Positions 54,564 to 63,208 of a DNA stretch of 64,000 nucleotides are shown one piece after another. Each line of letters opens with the position of its first letter. Within the stretch, counting starts at the first letter, position 1. This DNA is from SAR86 cluster bacterium (GTDB taxonomy: Bacteria > Pseudomonadota > Gammaproteobacteria > Magnimaribacterales > Magnimaribacteraceae), in assembly GCA_029268615.1 (NCBI GenBank), contig JAQWNM010000007.1, positions 62,001 to 126,000 on the forward strand. Direction: 5' to 3'. A program made the position numbers and the translations under genes. The notes below the pieces were generated by a model. It ran no database searches and was not told the origin of the DNA. It saw only the letters and a program-made list of their open reading frames with translations.

Positions 54564-56780
54564 TTATAAACGTGAGGAGGATATAGCTTTCATAAAGTTT
54601 CTTCCAACTCTTCCTAAACCTAACAACTCAATTGTAATAAATAAACTATCCTTAGGTTTGATGACAGAATTTGATCTTATAAAGTTAAATTCATTCAATA
54701 AGAAATGTTCTGGTTGGTAAATGTAATCTATTTCTGCCCATCTTCTCTTCATAATACCAATTCTTAAGCAGCAACTACTAAATTTTAAACCATAAATCAT
54801 ATCAAGAGATTTATTATCTTTTAGGTCTTTTTGCCATCTACTAAATAATTTCCATGATTTACCAATAGGCATTTCTAAGATTCCTTCTAATTGTTTTTTT
54901 GGGATAATTAATTTAGAAGAATCTTGTTCAATCATGTAATTTTGATCTCTTCTAAAGATGGACCTAACTTCAGCTCTGTAAGAGTTTTTTTTGCTATAGC
55001 TCAAGGCTAAAAAGGCAGAGTTAACTTTCTTACTTTTATTATCCCATTCTAAGGACCCATAAGAGCTAAATTTTTTATCTGAAGATAAAGAATACTCAAT
55101 AATAAGAGGAGAATTCTCCTTTCTTTTTTCTATGAAACTATATGGATTATTATCTAAATAGAATGCTTTTCCTATAACTAGTTTTGCAAAAGAATTTCTT
55201 TTAATGGAACTATGCTCAAGCCCTAAAATAATATTATCTGCTCCACTTCTTCCGTCATAGCCAGAATAAACATTACCGTTCAGAAGATTACTGTAACTTA
55301 AAGGGAGTATTGCTGAGTCAATTCTTGTTAAGAAAGGATTATTACTTTCTTCAGAATAAACGTATCTTAATAACGGAGAAATAGACATAAAAGAAGATTC
55401 AGTCTTCTTGTCAAAAAAAATCTTACTTTCAAGTGTAAGCCATTTAAGGTTTTCTGATTTATTAGCAAAAGAGGATTTGTGATTTAAATAATCAAATCCT
55501 ATTTTTATAAAACTAGAAGAAAACGTGTTTTCTTTTTTATATTGGATTGAATTAGAAATAAAGGTTCTATCTAACTTATTAAATTCTCTACCTAGAATTT
55601 TTCTGGAGTTAGCTTCATATTTATTTAATAAAGTGTGCATAGAGTAATAAAAATTTTCTATTTTCCTGTCAACAGAAAGTTCTACTCTTGGATAAGACCT
55701 AAGTTCTTTTTGGGAAAAGGGGTTTAAGTTTTGATAATCTTTGAATCCTATAAGAAGTTGGGCATATTTATTTTTCCATTTAATCTCAGCTTCTTTTTTT
55801 AGATATGTAGTTTTGTCTTCTCCATATTGGTCATTGCCAATATCTTTAAAATAGTAGATATCACTTACTTTATTCAAATTAATCTTTCCAGACAGGCTAT
55901 CTAAGAATTGGCTTTCATGCTGCCATTTTACTATCCACCTATCTTGAGATCTACCGGTATCCTCTTCAAATTTCTTATCATCAAGGATTCCTGAAAAGAA
56001 TATATTTCCTTTGGAATGGGTTTTTAAATACCTAAAATCATTTGAAATACCATTCCCCCTTTCCTGAATTAGTCTAGGCGTCAGGGTGAGGTCAAAATTC
56101 TTAGCTAAGTTAAAATAATATGGCATTGATATATCCAAACCTTTGCTGCTTTTTTTTAGATCTGGAGCTAGAAATCCAGTCATTCTTTCATTGCCTATTG
56201 CAGTTCTCAAGATGGGTAAAGAGAATACCTTTTTCCCTTTTATCTTTAATGAAATCCCTTTGATGATTGCATTTTTTTGGTTTTTTAAGAGATTAATCTC
56301 TTTTGCAGATATCTCCCAGAAAGGGTCAGAAATATTACAGTTTATGTATGTAGCTCCTTCTAATTTAATATTACCATCTGCATTCAATGTAATGTTTGAA
56401 GCTATGCCCGATGCTCCTTTATTAAGAGTATATCTAGCATCTGTTGCAGAGAATAGTTGGTTTGAGAAATTAGCAATCATCTTTTCTCCTTCAACTTTAG
56501 TTCCAGAAGATGAAATAGAAATATTTCCATAAAGATTTAAGATTTCCTTCTCCTCATTGTATACAGCTTTGTTAGATGACAGCTCTAAGAAATTTGTTTT
56601 TACTTCAACAGATCCTGAGAAAATCAGGTCACCATTCTCATTACTGGTGATCTTTTCTGCATCAATGCTGTTTATCTCAACTATGTCATTTATTTCAGAA
56701 TTAATGACACTAATACGGAACAAACAAATAATAAGACATAGCCCCATTATTGATTGTTTTCTTATTACTTTAGATAACAT
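54564..56780 (-). CDS. lptD: LPS-assembly outer-membrane protein LptD
   Basis: Barrel of the LptDE translocon inserting LPS in the outer leaflet. 738 residues. After the signal peptide (to about residue 28) comes the OstA jellyroll (SIDAEKITSNENGDLIFSG...) and a large C-terminal barrel. The consecutive pair in FSSCCLRIG corresponds to E. coli C724/C725, and GATYINCNISDPFW to C173. The equivalent of E. coli C31 is absent: the only earlier cysteines are in the signal peptide. Heads lptD-surA-pdxA-rsmA-apaH-cca. Confidence 0.94.
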   Translation of the reverse strand: MLSKVIRKQSIMGLCLIICLFRISVINSEINDIVEINSIDAEKITSNENGDLIFSGSVEVKTNFLELSSNKAVYNEEKEILNLYGNISISSSGTKVEGEKMIANFSNQLFSATDARYTLNKGASGIASNITLNADGNIKLEGATYINCNISDPFWEISAKEINLLKNQKNAIIKGISLKIKGKKVFSLPILRTAIGNERMTGFLAPDLKKSSKGLDISMPYYFNLAKNFDLTLTPRLIQERGNGISNDFRYLKTHSKGNIFFSGILDDKKFEEDTGRSQDRWIVKWQHESQFLDSLSGKINLNKVSDIYYFKDIGNDQYGEDKTTYLKKEAEIKWKNKYAQLLIGFKDYQNLNPFSQKELRSYPRVELSVDRKIENFYYSMHTLLNKYEANSRKILGREFNKLDRTFISNSIQYKKENTFSSSFIKIGFDYLNHKSSFANKSENLKWLTLESKIFFDKKTESSFMSISPLLRYVYSEESNNPFLTRIDSAILPLSYSNLLNGNVYSGYDGRSGADNIILGLEHSSIKRNSFAKLVIGKAFYLDNNPYSFIEKRKENSPLIIEYSLSSDKKFSSYGSLEWDNKSKKVNSAFLALSYSKKNSYRAEVRSIFRRDQNYMIEQDSSKLIIPKKQLEGILEMPIGKSWKLFSRWQKDLKDNKSLDMIYGLKFSSCCLRIGIMKRRWAEIDYIYQPEHFLLNEFNFIRSNSVIKPKDSLFITIELLGLGRVGRNFMKAISSSRL

Positions 56781-56896
56781 AAGCTTTTTTAGATCATTAA
56801 TTACTATTATGGTTCATGTAATTATTTATTTTTTGGTGATAAATAATGCTCAGCGCGGTTAAAATACGATTAATTAAATATTAGAGTAGATTAGAT

Positions 56897-57757
56897 ATGT
56901 CAAATTTAAAAGGAAGAACGTTATTTATTTCAGGAGCAAGCAGAGGAATAGGTCTTGCAATAGCAAATAGAGCTGCTAAAGATGGAGCTAATATAATTCT
57001 AGCTGCAAAAACTGCTGAACCTCACCCAAAGCTACCTGGAACTATTTTTTCAGCAGCAAAGGAAGTAGAAGAGAATGGTGGAAAAGCTTTGCCTGTTCTA
57101 TGCGATATTAGATATGAAGATCAAGTAAGAAGCGCTGTTGATCAAGGGATTAAAGAGTTTGGAGGTATAGATATTTGTATAAATAATGCCAGCGCTATTC
57201 AGCTTACAAATACCCTTCAAACAGATATGAAAAGGTTTGATCTGATGCATCAAATCAACACAAGAGGAACCTTTTTAGTAAGTAAGGTATGTTTACCTCA
57301 CTTATTAAAATCAGATAATCCTCATATCTTAAACCTTTCTCCTCCTCTTGATATGAAGCCAAATTGGTTTGGTCCTCATGTTGCTTATACTATGGCTAAA
57401 TATGGAATGAGCCTATGCGTTTTAGGAATGGCAGAAGAGTTTAAAGAACAAGGAGTGGCTGTAAATGCACTATGGCCGCGTACGGCTATAGCCACAGCCG
57501 CAGTTAAGAATATACTTGGAGGCGAAGAAACAATAAATATTTCTAGGTATCCTTCTATTATGGCAGATGCTGCTCATGTAATTCTAATAAAGAATTCAAA
57601 AGAATTTACTGGACAATTTTGCTTGGATGATAATATTTTAGCTGAAAATGGTGTAGAAGATTTTTCTATCTATGCAGATGTTCCTTTCAATAAATTAGCT
57701 CCTGATTTTTTTGTTCCAGGTGACATTCCTCCTCCAAAAGGATCTCTTGATAGTTAA
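56897..57757 (+). CDS. Short-chain dehydrogenase, HSDL2-like
   Basis: 286 residues. SGASRGIGLA (12-21) is the nucleotide loop, CINNASA follows, and the catalytic set is S148, Y164 and K168 (HVAYTMAKYG). The long insertion AAKTAEPHPKLPGTIFSAAKEVE is characteristic of hydroxysteroid dehydrogenase-like protein 2, here without the C-terminal SCP2 domain. Substrate unknown, presumably a lipid-like alcohol or ketone. Its stop is immediately followed by the GTG of amgK. Confidence 0.87.
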   Translation: MSNLKGRTLFISGASRGIGLAIANRAAKDGANIILAAKTAEPHPKLPGTIFSAAKEVEENGGKALPVLCDIRYEDQVRSAVDQGIKEFGGIDICINNASAIQLTNTLQTDMKRFDLMHQINTRGTFLVSKVCLPHLLKSDNPHILNLSPPLDMKPNWFGPHVAYTMAKYGMSLCVLGMAEEFKEQGVAVNALWPRTAIATAAVKNILGGEETINISRYPSIMADAAHVILIKNSKEFTGQFCLDDNILAENGVEDFSIYADVPFNKLAPDFFVPGDIPPPKGSLDS

Positions 57758-58798
57758 GTGGAACCTAAAACTAAAGAACTACTAGAATGGGTAAACCAAG
57801 AAGCACAAAAAGTTGGTTTTTCTAAATTTAATGTCATTAAACCTTTGAGAATTGAAGCAAGCAAGAGAAGATATTATAGGGTGGAGAATGAGAGGGAATC
57901 TTTAATTGTTAATACCCTTAACCCAAAAGAAAATGATAATTCTAAATTTAATGAATTAAGTGCTATTTTTCTAAATGCAGGAGTAAAGGTTCCAAGAGTT
58001 TTTTCATTAGAAGAAGAAAAAGGTTTTTTATTGCAAGAAGATTTTGGTGATAGACTTTATCAGTATCATTTAAATACTTCTAATTCAGATAAGTTGCTAT
58101 CAGCCGCTATTGATGAAATTCTTATTATCCAGAATATACCTACTAATAGTTTGTCATTACCGGTGTTAAATGAAAGCAGGGCATTTTCTGAAATGGATCT
58201 TTTTAGAAGTTGGTTTTTGGAAAAGCTTTTGGTGATCTCTGTAAATGAAGAAAAAGAGTCTAATTCTTATAATGTTTTACAAGAGGCCTACGAGAATGTA
58301 TGGAAGAATTTAGAGATACAGCCAAAATCTATTTGTCATTTTGATTTTGAATCAAGAAATTTACTAGCTTTAGAAAATCCAGATGGAGAAGAAAGTACAG
58401 GCATTATTGATTTTCAAGATGCTCTAATAGGCCCTGTAAGTTTAGATTTAGTATCCTTATTAAAGGACCTTTATCATCCTTTAAGTGATGATAGAATCAT
58501 ATATTATGCAGATCTTTACCTCAGTAAAGGAATTGATAGTGGAGTTTTAAAAAATGTTAATCTGGAAGAATTTATCTCTTGGATTGAGTGGTCTGGTATT
58601 CAGAGGCAATTAAGAATAATGGGAGTGCTTTCAAGAATGTACATTTTAGATAAAAAGAAAAGTAGGCTTTTAGATCTAGAGACTACTATGAATTATTTAA
58701 TTAAGTCCTCTGAAGGTTTGCATGGAATGATAGATTTTTATAACTTCCTAGTAGATATCAAGCCTAAATTATTAGCATTTCTAGCTCCTTATAAATGA
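57758..58798 (+). CDS. amgK: N-acetylmuramate/N-acetylglucosamine kinase
   Basis: Anomeric sugar kinase of the cell-wall recycling route that makes UDP-MurNAc without GlmU. 346 residues of the APH fold: RRYYRVE nucleotide loop, catalytic CHFDFESRNLL and metal-binding IIDFQDALIGP. The start is GTG at 57758. It overlaps murU by four bases, and the amgK-murU pair next to lptD is the pseudomonad order, which supports the assignment over a generic phosphotransferase. Confidence 0.9.
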   Translation: MEPKTKELLEWVNQEAQKVGFSKFNVIKPLRIEASKRRYYRVENERESLIVNTLNPKENDNSKFNELSAIFLNAGVKVPRVFSLEEEKGFLLQEDFGDRLYQYHLNTSNSDKLLSAAIDEILIIQNIPTNSLSLPVLNESRAFSEMDLFRSWFLEKLLVISVNEEKESNSYNVLQEAYENVWKNLEIQPKSICHFDFESRNLLALENPDGEESTGIIDFQDALIGPVSLDLVSLLKDLYHPLSDDRIIYYADLYLSKGIDSGVLKNVNLEEFISWIEWSGIQRQLRIMGVLSRMYILDKKKSRLLDLETTMNYLIKSSEGLHGMIDFYNFLVDIKPKLLAFLAPYK

Positions 58799-59451
58799 AA
58801 GCTTTTCTATTAGCTGGCGGCAAAGGAGAAAGGCTTCAGCCCTTAACTCATAGTATTCCAAAACCTATGGTATTAATTCATGGGAAACCCTTAATTCAAT
58901 GGAATATTGAAACATTAAGAGAATCAGGAATTAAAGAAATAATTATTAATTTATTTTACTTAGGTAACAAGATAGAAGAATTTCTAGGTGATGGGTCTAA
59001 ATTAGGTGTTGAAATAAGATACTCAAGAGAAGAAAGTTTACTAGGAACAGGAGGAGCTATAGTAAATGCTTTGGATTTAATTGGAAACGAACCTTTCTTG
59101 TTGATGAGCAGTGATATCTGGACAAAGTTTCCTTTTAAAGATTTGTCGCTTCCAGTGGAATCCATTGCGCATTTAGTGTTAGTAGAACCCTTGGATGGCA
59201 AAGGGGATTTAAATTTGCAACTAGGTCTTGTAAATAACTTAGATGAAGGCCCTAGATATTCTTATTCGGGCATTTCAATTATAAATCCCTTGTTATTTTA
59301 TTCTTATGAAAAAAAGAATTTAGATTTATGGGAAACTTTTTTAAAACCAAATGTTGATAAAGGAAAGGTTACAGGACAGCTTTCTTCACATCAGATTATA
59401 AATGTTAATCAATTAGAAGATATTCAGAAAATAGACGACAATATATTCTAA
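58795..59451 (+). CDS. murU: N-acetylmuramate-1-phosphate uridylyltransferase
   Basis: Takes the AmgK product MurNAc-1-P to UDP-MurNAc. 218 residues. LAGGKGERLQPLTHSIPKPM is the nucleotidyltransferase signature, followed by LLGTGGAIV and SSDIWTKFPF. Coupled to amgK by a four-base overlap. Generic sugar nucleotidyltransferases look alike, so the specific call rests on the pairing. Confidence 0.88.
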   Translation: MKAFLLAGGKGERLQPLTHSIPKPMVLIHGKPLIQWNIETLRESGIKEIIINLFYLGNKIEEFLGDGSKLGVEIRYSREESLLGTGGAIVNALDLIGNEPFLLMSSDIWTKFPFKDLSLPVESIAHLVLVEPLDGKGDLNLQLGLVNNLDEGPRYSYSGISIINPLLFYSYEKKNLDLWETFLKPNVDKGKVTGQLSSHQIINVNQLEDIQKIDDNIF

Positions 59452-59484
59452 GGATTAGACTTCTAATATTTTAAGTAGAAAAGT

Positions 59485-60153
59485 ATGGCAAAAAAAGAAA
59501 AAATTATAGCCCCTTCAATATTATCAGCTAATTTTGCTAGATTGGGGGAAGAGGTTGGAGAAGTAATTAGCTCAGGTGCTGATTGGATTCATTTCGACGT
59601 TATGGACAATCATTTTGTACCCAATTTAACAATTGGACCCATGGTTTGTAAATCTTTAAGAGATTATGGAGTAAAAGCACCTATAGATGTTCATTTAATG
59701 GTAGAACCAGTGGATAGTTTAATTCAAACTTTTGGTGAAGCAGGAGCGACTTATATCACTTTCCATCCGGAGGCATCAAAAGATGTGAATCTATCTATTG
59801 AATCAATTGTTAAATTAGGCTGCAAGTCAGGCTTAGTATTAAACCCTGATATTGATTTAGAAGTCATAGAAGATTATATACCAAAGTTGGATATGATTTT
59901 ATTGATGTCTGTTTTTCCTGGTTTCGGAGGTCAAGAATTTATATCTTCTGTTCTTAGTAAGATAAAAGATCTCAGAAAATTAATAGATGATTCTGGTTTT
60001 GATATTAGATTAGAAGTAGACGGAGGAATAAAACTAAGCAATATAGAGGAGATATCTAAAGCTGGAGCTGATACTTTTGTTGCTGGATCTGCAATATTTG
60101 GTCATTCCAGTTATAAGGAAATTATTTCTAAAATGCGAAAACTTATCTCTTAA
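59485..60153 (+). CDS. rpe: Ribulose-phosphate 3-epimerase
   Basis: Pentose phosphate enzyme interconverting ribulose-5-P and xylulose-5-P. 222 residues, TIM barrel. [33 protein letters not shown] (metal His and Asp), [12 protein letters not shown] and LEVDGGI are all conserved. It lies 13 bases before trpE; in pseudomonads gph sits between them and is missing here. Confidence 0.96.
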   Translation: MAKKEKIIAPSILSANFARLGEEVGEVISSGADWIHFDVMDNHFVPNLTIGPMVCKSLRDYGVKAPIDVHLMVEPVDSLIQTFGEAGATYITFHPEASKDVNLSIESIVKLGCKSGLVLNPDIDLEVIEDYIPKLDMILLMSVFPGFGGQEFISSVLSKIKDLRKLIDDSGFDIRLEVDGGIKLSNIEEISKAGADTFVAGSAIFGHSSYKEIISKMRKLIS

Positions 60154-60166
60154 ATAAGATCTCTAT

Positions 60167-61612
60167 ATGACGTCTACAAAGATACCCATCTCAATTGAAA
60201 TTTTAGCTGATATGGAGACGCCTCTGAGTGTTTACAAGAAACTAGCTAATAAACCTTTTTCATATTTATTTGAATCGGTAGAAGGCGGAGATAAATGGGC
60301 AAGATATTCTTTAATAGGTTTGCCAGCAAAAAGAATTATTAAGATTGAGGGTAATAAAGTTCTTATTATAGAGAATGGTAAAATTATAGAAGAAGTTATA
60401 TCTCCAGATCCTTTAAAATTTTTAGAGGATTTTCAAGATACTTTTCAAATTAAACACATTGAAAGTCTCCCTAAATTTATAGGAGGATTAGTAGGTTACT
60501 TTGGTTATGATTGTATTAGGTATATAGAGCCTAGGCTCAAAAATAAAGAACCTCCTGACCCTCTAGGAACTCCCGACGCTCTTTTTATGATCTCTGAGGA
60601 GGTAGCGGTTTTTGATAATCTGAATAATACACTTCATCTTATAGTGCTTTCAGATAGCGAATCTAAGCAAGACAAAGAGAAATCCAAGAAAAGACTTTTA
60701 GAGCTTTCAGAAAAACTAAAAAAACCTTTAATAGATAAAGAGCTAATCAAAGCTAATAATCCTATTTCCGAAGATGATTTTATCTCTAGTTTTGGAGAAA
60801 AAGAATTTAAAGAAACAGTGCTAAAGGTAAAAGAATATATAAAATCTGGTGATGTTATGCAGGTTGTCTGTTCCCAGAGACTTTCAGTGCCTTTTGAAGC
60901 TGATCCAACTGAACTATATAGATCTATAAGGCACTTAAATCCTTCTCCTTATCTTTACTGTTTAAATTTAGATGATTTTCATATTGTGGGTTCATCGCCA
61001 GAAATCTTAGCTACATTGGAAGAAGGAGAAGTAACTGTAAGGCCGATAGCAGGAACAAGAAGAAGGGGTAAAGATTCTTCTGATGATTTAGCTATGGAAA
61101 GGGATTTGGTAAATGATCCTAAAGAAATAGCAGAACATCTAATGCTCATTGATTTAGGAAGAAATGATATAGGCAAAATAGCAAAATCTGGTTCTGTAGA
61201 AGTAACAGAAAAATTTGGAGTAGAAAAATATAGTCATGTAATGCATATGGTGTCTAATGTAAAAGCTAGAATTAAAGATGGTCTGAAAGCTATGGATGTT
61301 TTCAAAGCAACTTTCCCAGCTGGAACTTTATCAGGAGCGCCTAAGATAAGGGCAATGGAGATAATTGATGAATTTGAGCCAGTAAAGAGAGGAGTTTACG
61401 GAGGGGCAGTGGGATACTTTTCTTGGAATGGTAATATGGATATGGCAATAGCAATTAGAACAGCTGTCATAAAAGATGGCATGCTATATATCCAGGCAGG
61501 GGGAGGATTTGTTGCTGATTCAGACCCAGAACTAGAATGGAAAGAATCCATGAATAAAGGTAGAGCTATTTTTAAAGCTGTAGAAATGGTTCAAGACAAG
61601 TTAAAAGGATAA
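60167..61612 (+). CDS. trpE: Anthranilate synthase component I
   Basis: Chorismate to anthranilate using ammonia from TrpG. 481 residues. The N-terminal FESVEGGDKWARYSLIG belongs to the tryptophan-feedback region. The catalytic C-terminus has GDVMQVVCSQRLS, PIAGTRRRGK, IDLGRNDIG, FPAGTLSGAPKIRAMEII and GAVGYFSWNGNMD. No leader peptide or attenuator fits in the 13-base rpe-trpE spacer, so the trp genes probably read through from rpe or further upstream. Confidence 0.96.
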   Translation: MTSTKIPISIEILADMETPLSVYKKLANKPFSYLFESVEGGDKWARYSLIGLPAKRIIKIEGNKVLIIENGKIIEEVISPDPLKFLEDFQDTFQIKHIESLPKFIGGLVGYFGYDCIRYIEPRLKNKEPPDPLGTPDALFMISEEVAVFDNLNNTLHLIVLSDSESKQDKEKSKKRLLELSEKLKKPLIDKELIKANNPISEDDFISSFGEKEFKETVLKVKEYIKSGDVMQVVCSQRLSVPFEADPTELYRSIRHLNPSPYLYCLNLDDFHIVGSSPEILATLEEGEVTVRPIAGTRRRGKDSSDDLAMERDLVNDPKEIAEHLMLIDLGRNDIGKIAKSGSVEVTEKFGVEKYSHVMHMVSNVKARIKDGLKAMDVFKATFPAGTLSGAPKIRAMEIIDEFEPVKRGVYGGAVGYFSWNGNMDMAIAIRTAVIKDGMLYIQAGGGFVADSDPELEWKESMNKGRAIFKAVEMVQDKLKG

Positions 61613-61614
61613 TA

Positions 61615-62178
61615 ATGTTATTGGTAATAGATAACTATGATTCATTTACATATAACTTAGTTCAATATTTTGAAATGTTAGGGCAAGAAGTTCATGTTCA
61701 TAGAAATGATAAGTTATCTTTAAAAGATATAGAAAAAAAATTACCAGATTATCTAGTGATTTCTCCTGGGCCCTGTACTCCTTCAGAGGCAGGTATTTCA
61801 GTTGATGCAATTAATTTCTTCAAAGGAAAAGTACCAATACTTGGTGTTTGCTTGGGTCATCAATGTATTGGTATGGCTTTTGGAGCTCAAATAATAAGAG
61901 CTCAAGAATTAATGCATGGAAAGGTTTCTAAAATTTTTCATGATTCGTCAGGAATCTTTAAAGATCTAAAGCAAGGTTTTGAAGCAACTAGATATCACTC
62001 CTTAGTTATTGATGAAAGTACTCTGGCAGAGGAACTAACTATTAATGCCAGAACAGAAGATAAAACAATCATGTCAATATCCCATAAAGAATACCCTTTA
62101 TTTGGTTTACAATTTCATCCAGAGTCATTATTAACCGAATCAGGAATTCAAATTTTGGAAAACTACCTAAGTATTTGA
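61615..62178 (+). CDS. trpG: Anthranilate synthase component II (glutamine amidotransferase)
   Basis: 187-residue class I glutaminase partner of TrpE. DNYDSFTYNLVQYFEMLG opens the protein. The active site is GVCLGHQCIG with the Cys nucleophile; the His/Glu pair is in GLQFHPESL. It may also serve aminodeoxychorismate synthase, since trpG/pabA are often shared (inference). Two bases after trpE. Confidence 0.96.
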   Translation: MLLVIDNYDSFTYNLVQYFEMLGQEVHVHRNDKLSLKDIEKKLPDYLVISPGPCTPSEAGISVDAINFFKGKVPILGVCLGHQCIGMAFGAQIIRAQELMHGKVSKIFHDSSGIFKDLKQGFEATRYHSLVIDESTLAEELTINARTEDKTIMSISHKEYPLFGLQFHPESLLTESGIQILENYLSI

Positions 62179-62183
62179 GGATT

Positions 62184-63206
62184 ATGGACATCAAATTAGC
62201 CGTCAAGAAACTCTCATATAAAGAAGATTTATCCTTTGATGAAATGTATTCTTTGATGATTAAAATTCTTTCAGGCGAGCTTACTGATGCCCAAATAGGT
62301 GCAGTTATGATGGGTTTAAGTGTAAAAGGTGAAACAATTGACGAAATAACCGCTTCAGCAAAAGCTATGAGAGTTTTGTCTCAGTCAGTCGAGTTAGATA
62401 ATGATCTTTTATTAGACACATGCGGCACAGGTGGAGCTTCATTAGGAATTTTTAATGTATCAACGGCTTCTGCAATTTTAGCAGCAGCCTGCGGGGTATC
62501 AGTTGCTAAACATGGAAATAGGACGGCTACGAGAAAGAGTGGAAGTGCAGATTTATTAGAAGAAGCGGGTATTAATATAAACCTATCTCCTAAATCTGTT
62601 AAAAAATGTATTAATAAGATAGGTATTGGTTTTATGTTTGCACCTTTGCACCATAGCGCAATGAAATATGCTATCGGTCCTAGGAAAGAACTTGGAATAA
62701 AATCTATTTTTAATATTTTAGGGCCATTAACTAATCCTGCACGAGCTTCTTATCAGATCATGGGGGTCTATAAGAAAGATCTTATATTGCCAATTACTCA
62801 AGTATTAAAGTCTTTAGGTACAAAAAGAGCAATGATAGTTCACTCAGAAGATGGTCTAGATGAAATAAGTGTGGTTAAAAAGACTTTTGTTTCAGAGTTG
62901 CATAACAATCAGATAAAATCTTACAAAATAGATCCTAAAGATTATGGGTTTAATTTTTCTTCGTTGGAAGAATTAAAGGTAGATTCTTCCACTGAAAGTC
63001 TTAAAAAAGTAAAGTCAGGCCTAAGTGGAGAAAATGAAATAGCCAGTTCAATCATTGCTTTAAATGCAGGCGCTGGAATTTATTTGGTTGGCTTGGCAGG
63101 ATCCCTAAAGGAAGGTATTGAAATTGCTCAAGATGCTATCTTAAATAAAAAAGGATTAGTAAAACTAGATGAATGGATTCAATTAAGTAAAAAACTTGAA
63201 AATTAA
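62184..63206 (+). CDS. trpD: Anthranilate phosphoribosyltransferase
   Basis: Joins anthranilate and PRPP. 340 residues from the ATG at 62184 (MDIKLAVKKLSYKEDLSF), which matches pseudomonad TrpD starts; a TTG at 62175 inside the trpG stop region would add three residues. DTCGTGGASLGIFNVST is the PRPP loop, with KHGNRTATRKSGSADLLE and LGPLTNPA following. GAGG three to seven bases upstream is a usable ribosome site. Confidence 0.95.
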   Translation: MDIKLAVKKLSYKEDLSFDEMYSLMIKILSGELTDAQIGAVMMGLSVKGETIDEITASAKAMRVLSQSVELDNDLLLDTCGTGGASLGIFNVSTASAILAAACGVSVAKHGNRTATRKSGSADLLEEAGININLSPKSVKKCINKIGIGFMFAPLHHSAMKYAIGPRKELGIKSIFNILGPLTNPARASYQIMGVYKKDLILPITQVLKSLGTKRAMIVHSEDGLDEISVVKKTFVSELHNNQIKSYKIDPKDYGFNFSSLEELKVDSSTESLKKVKSGLSGENEIASSIIALNAGAGIYLVGLAGSLKEGIEIAQDAILNKKGLVKLDEWIQLSKKLEN

Positions 63207-63208
63207 AA

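Noticed and set aside
56143-56532. 129-codon plus-strand frame opposite lptD
   Set aside because: Antisense to the OstA/LptD coding region, with no ribosome site or recognisable domain.
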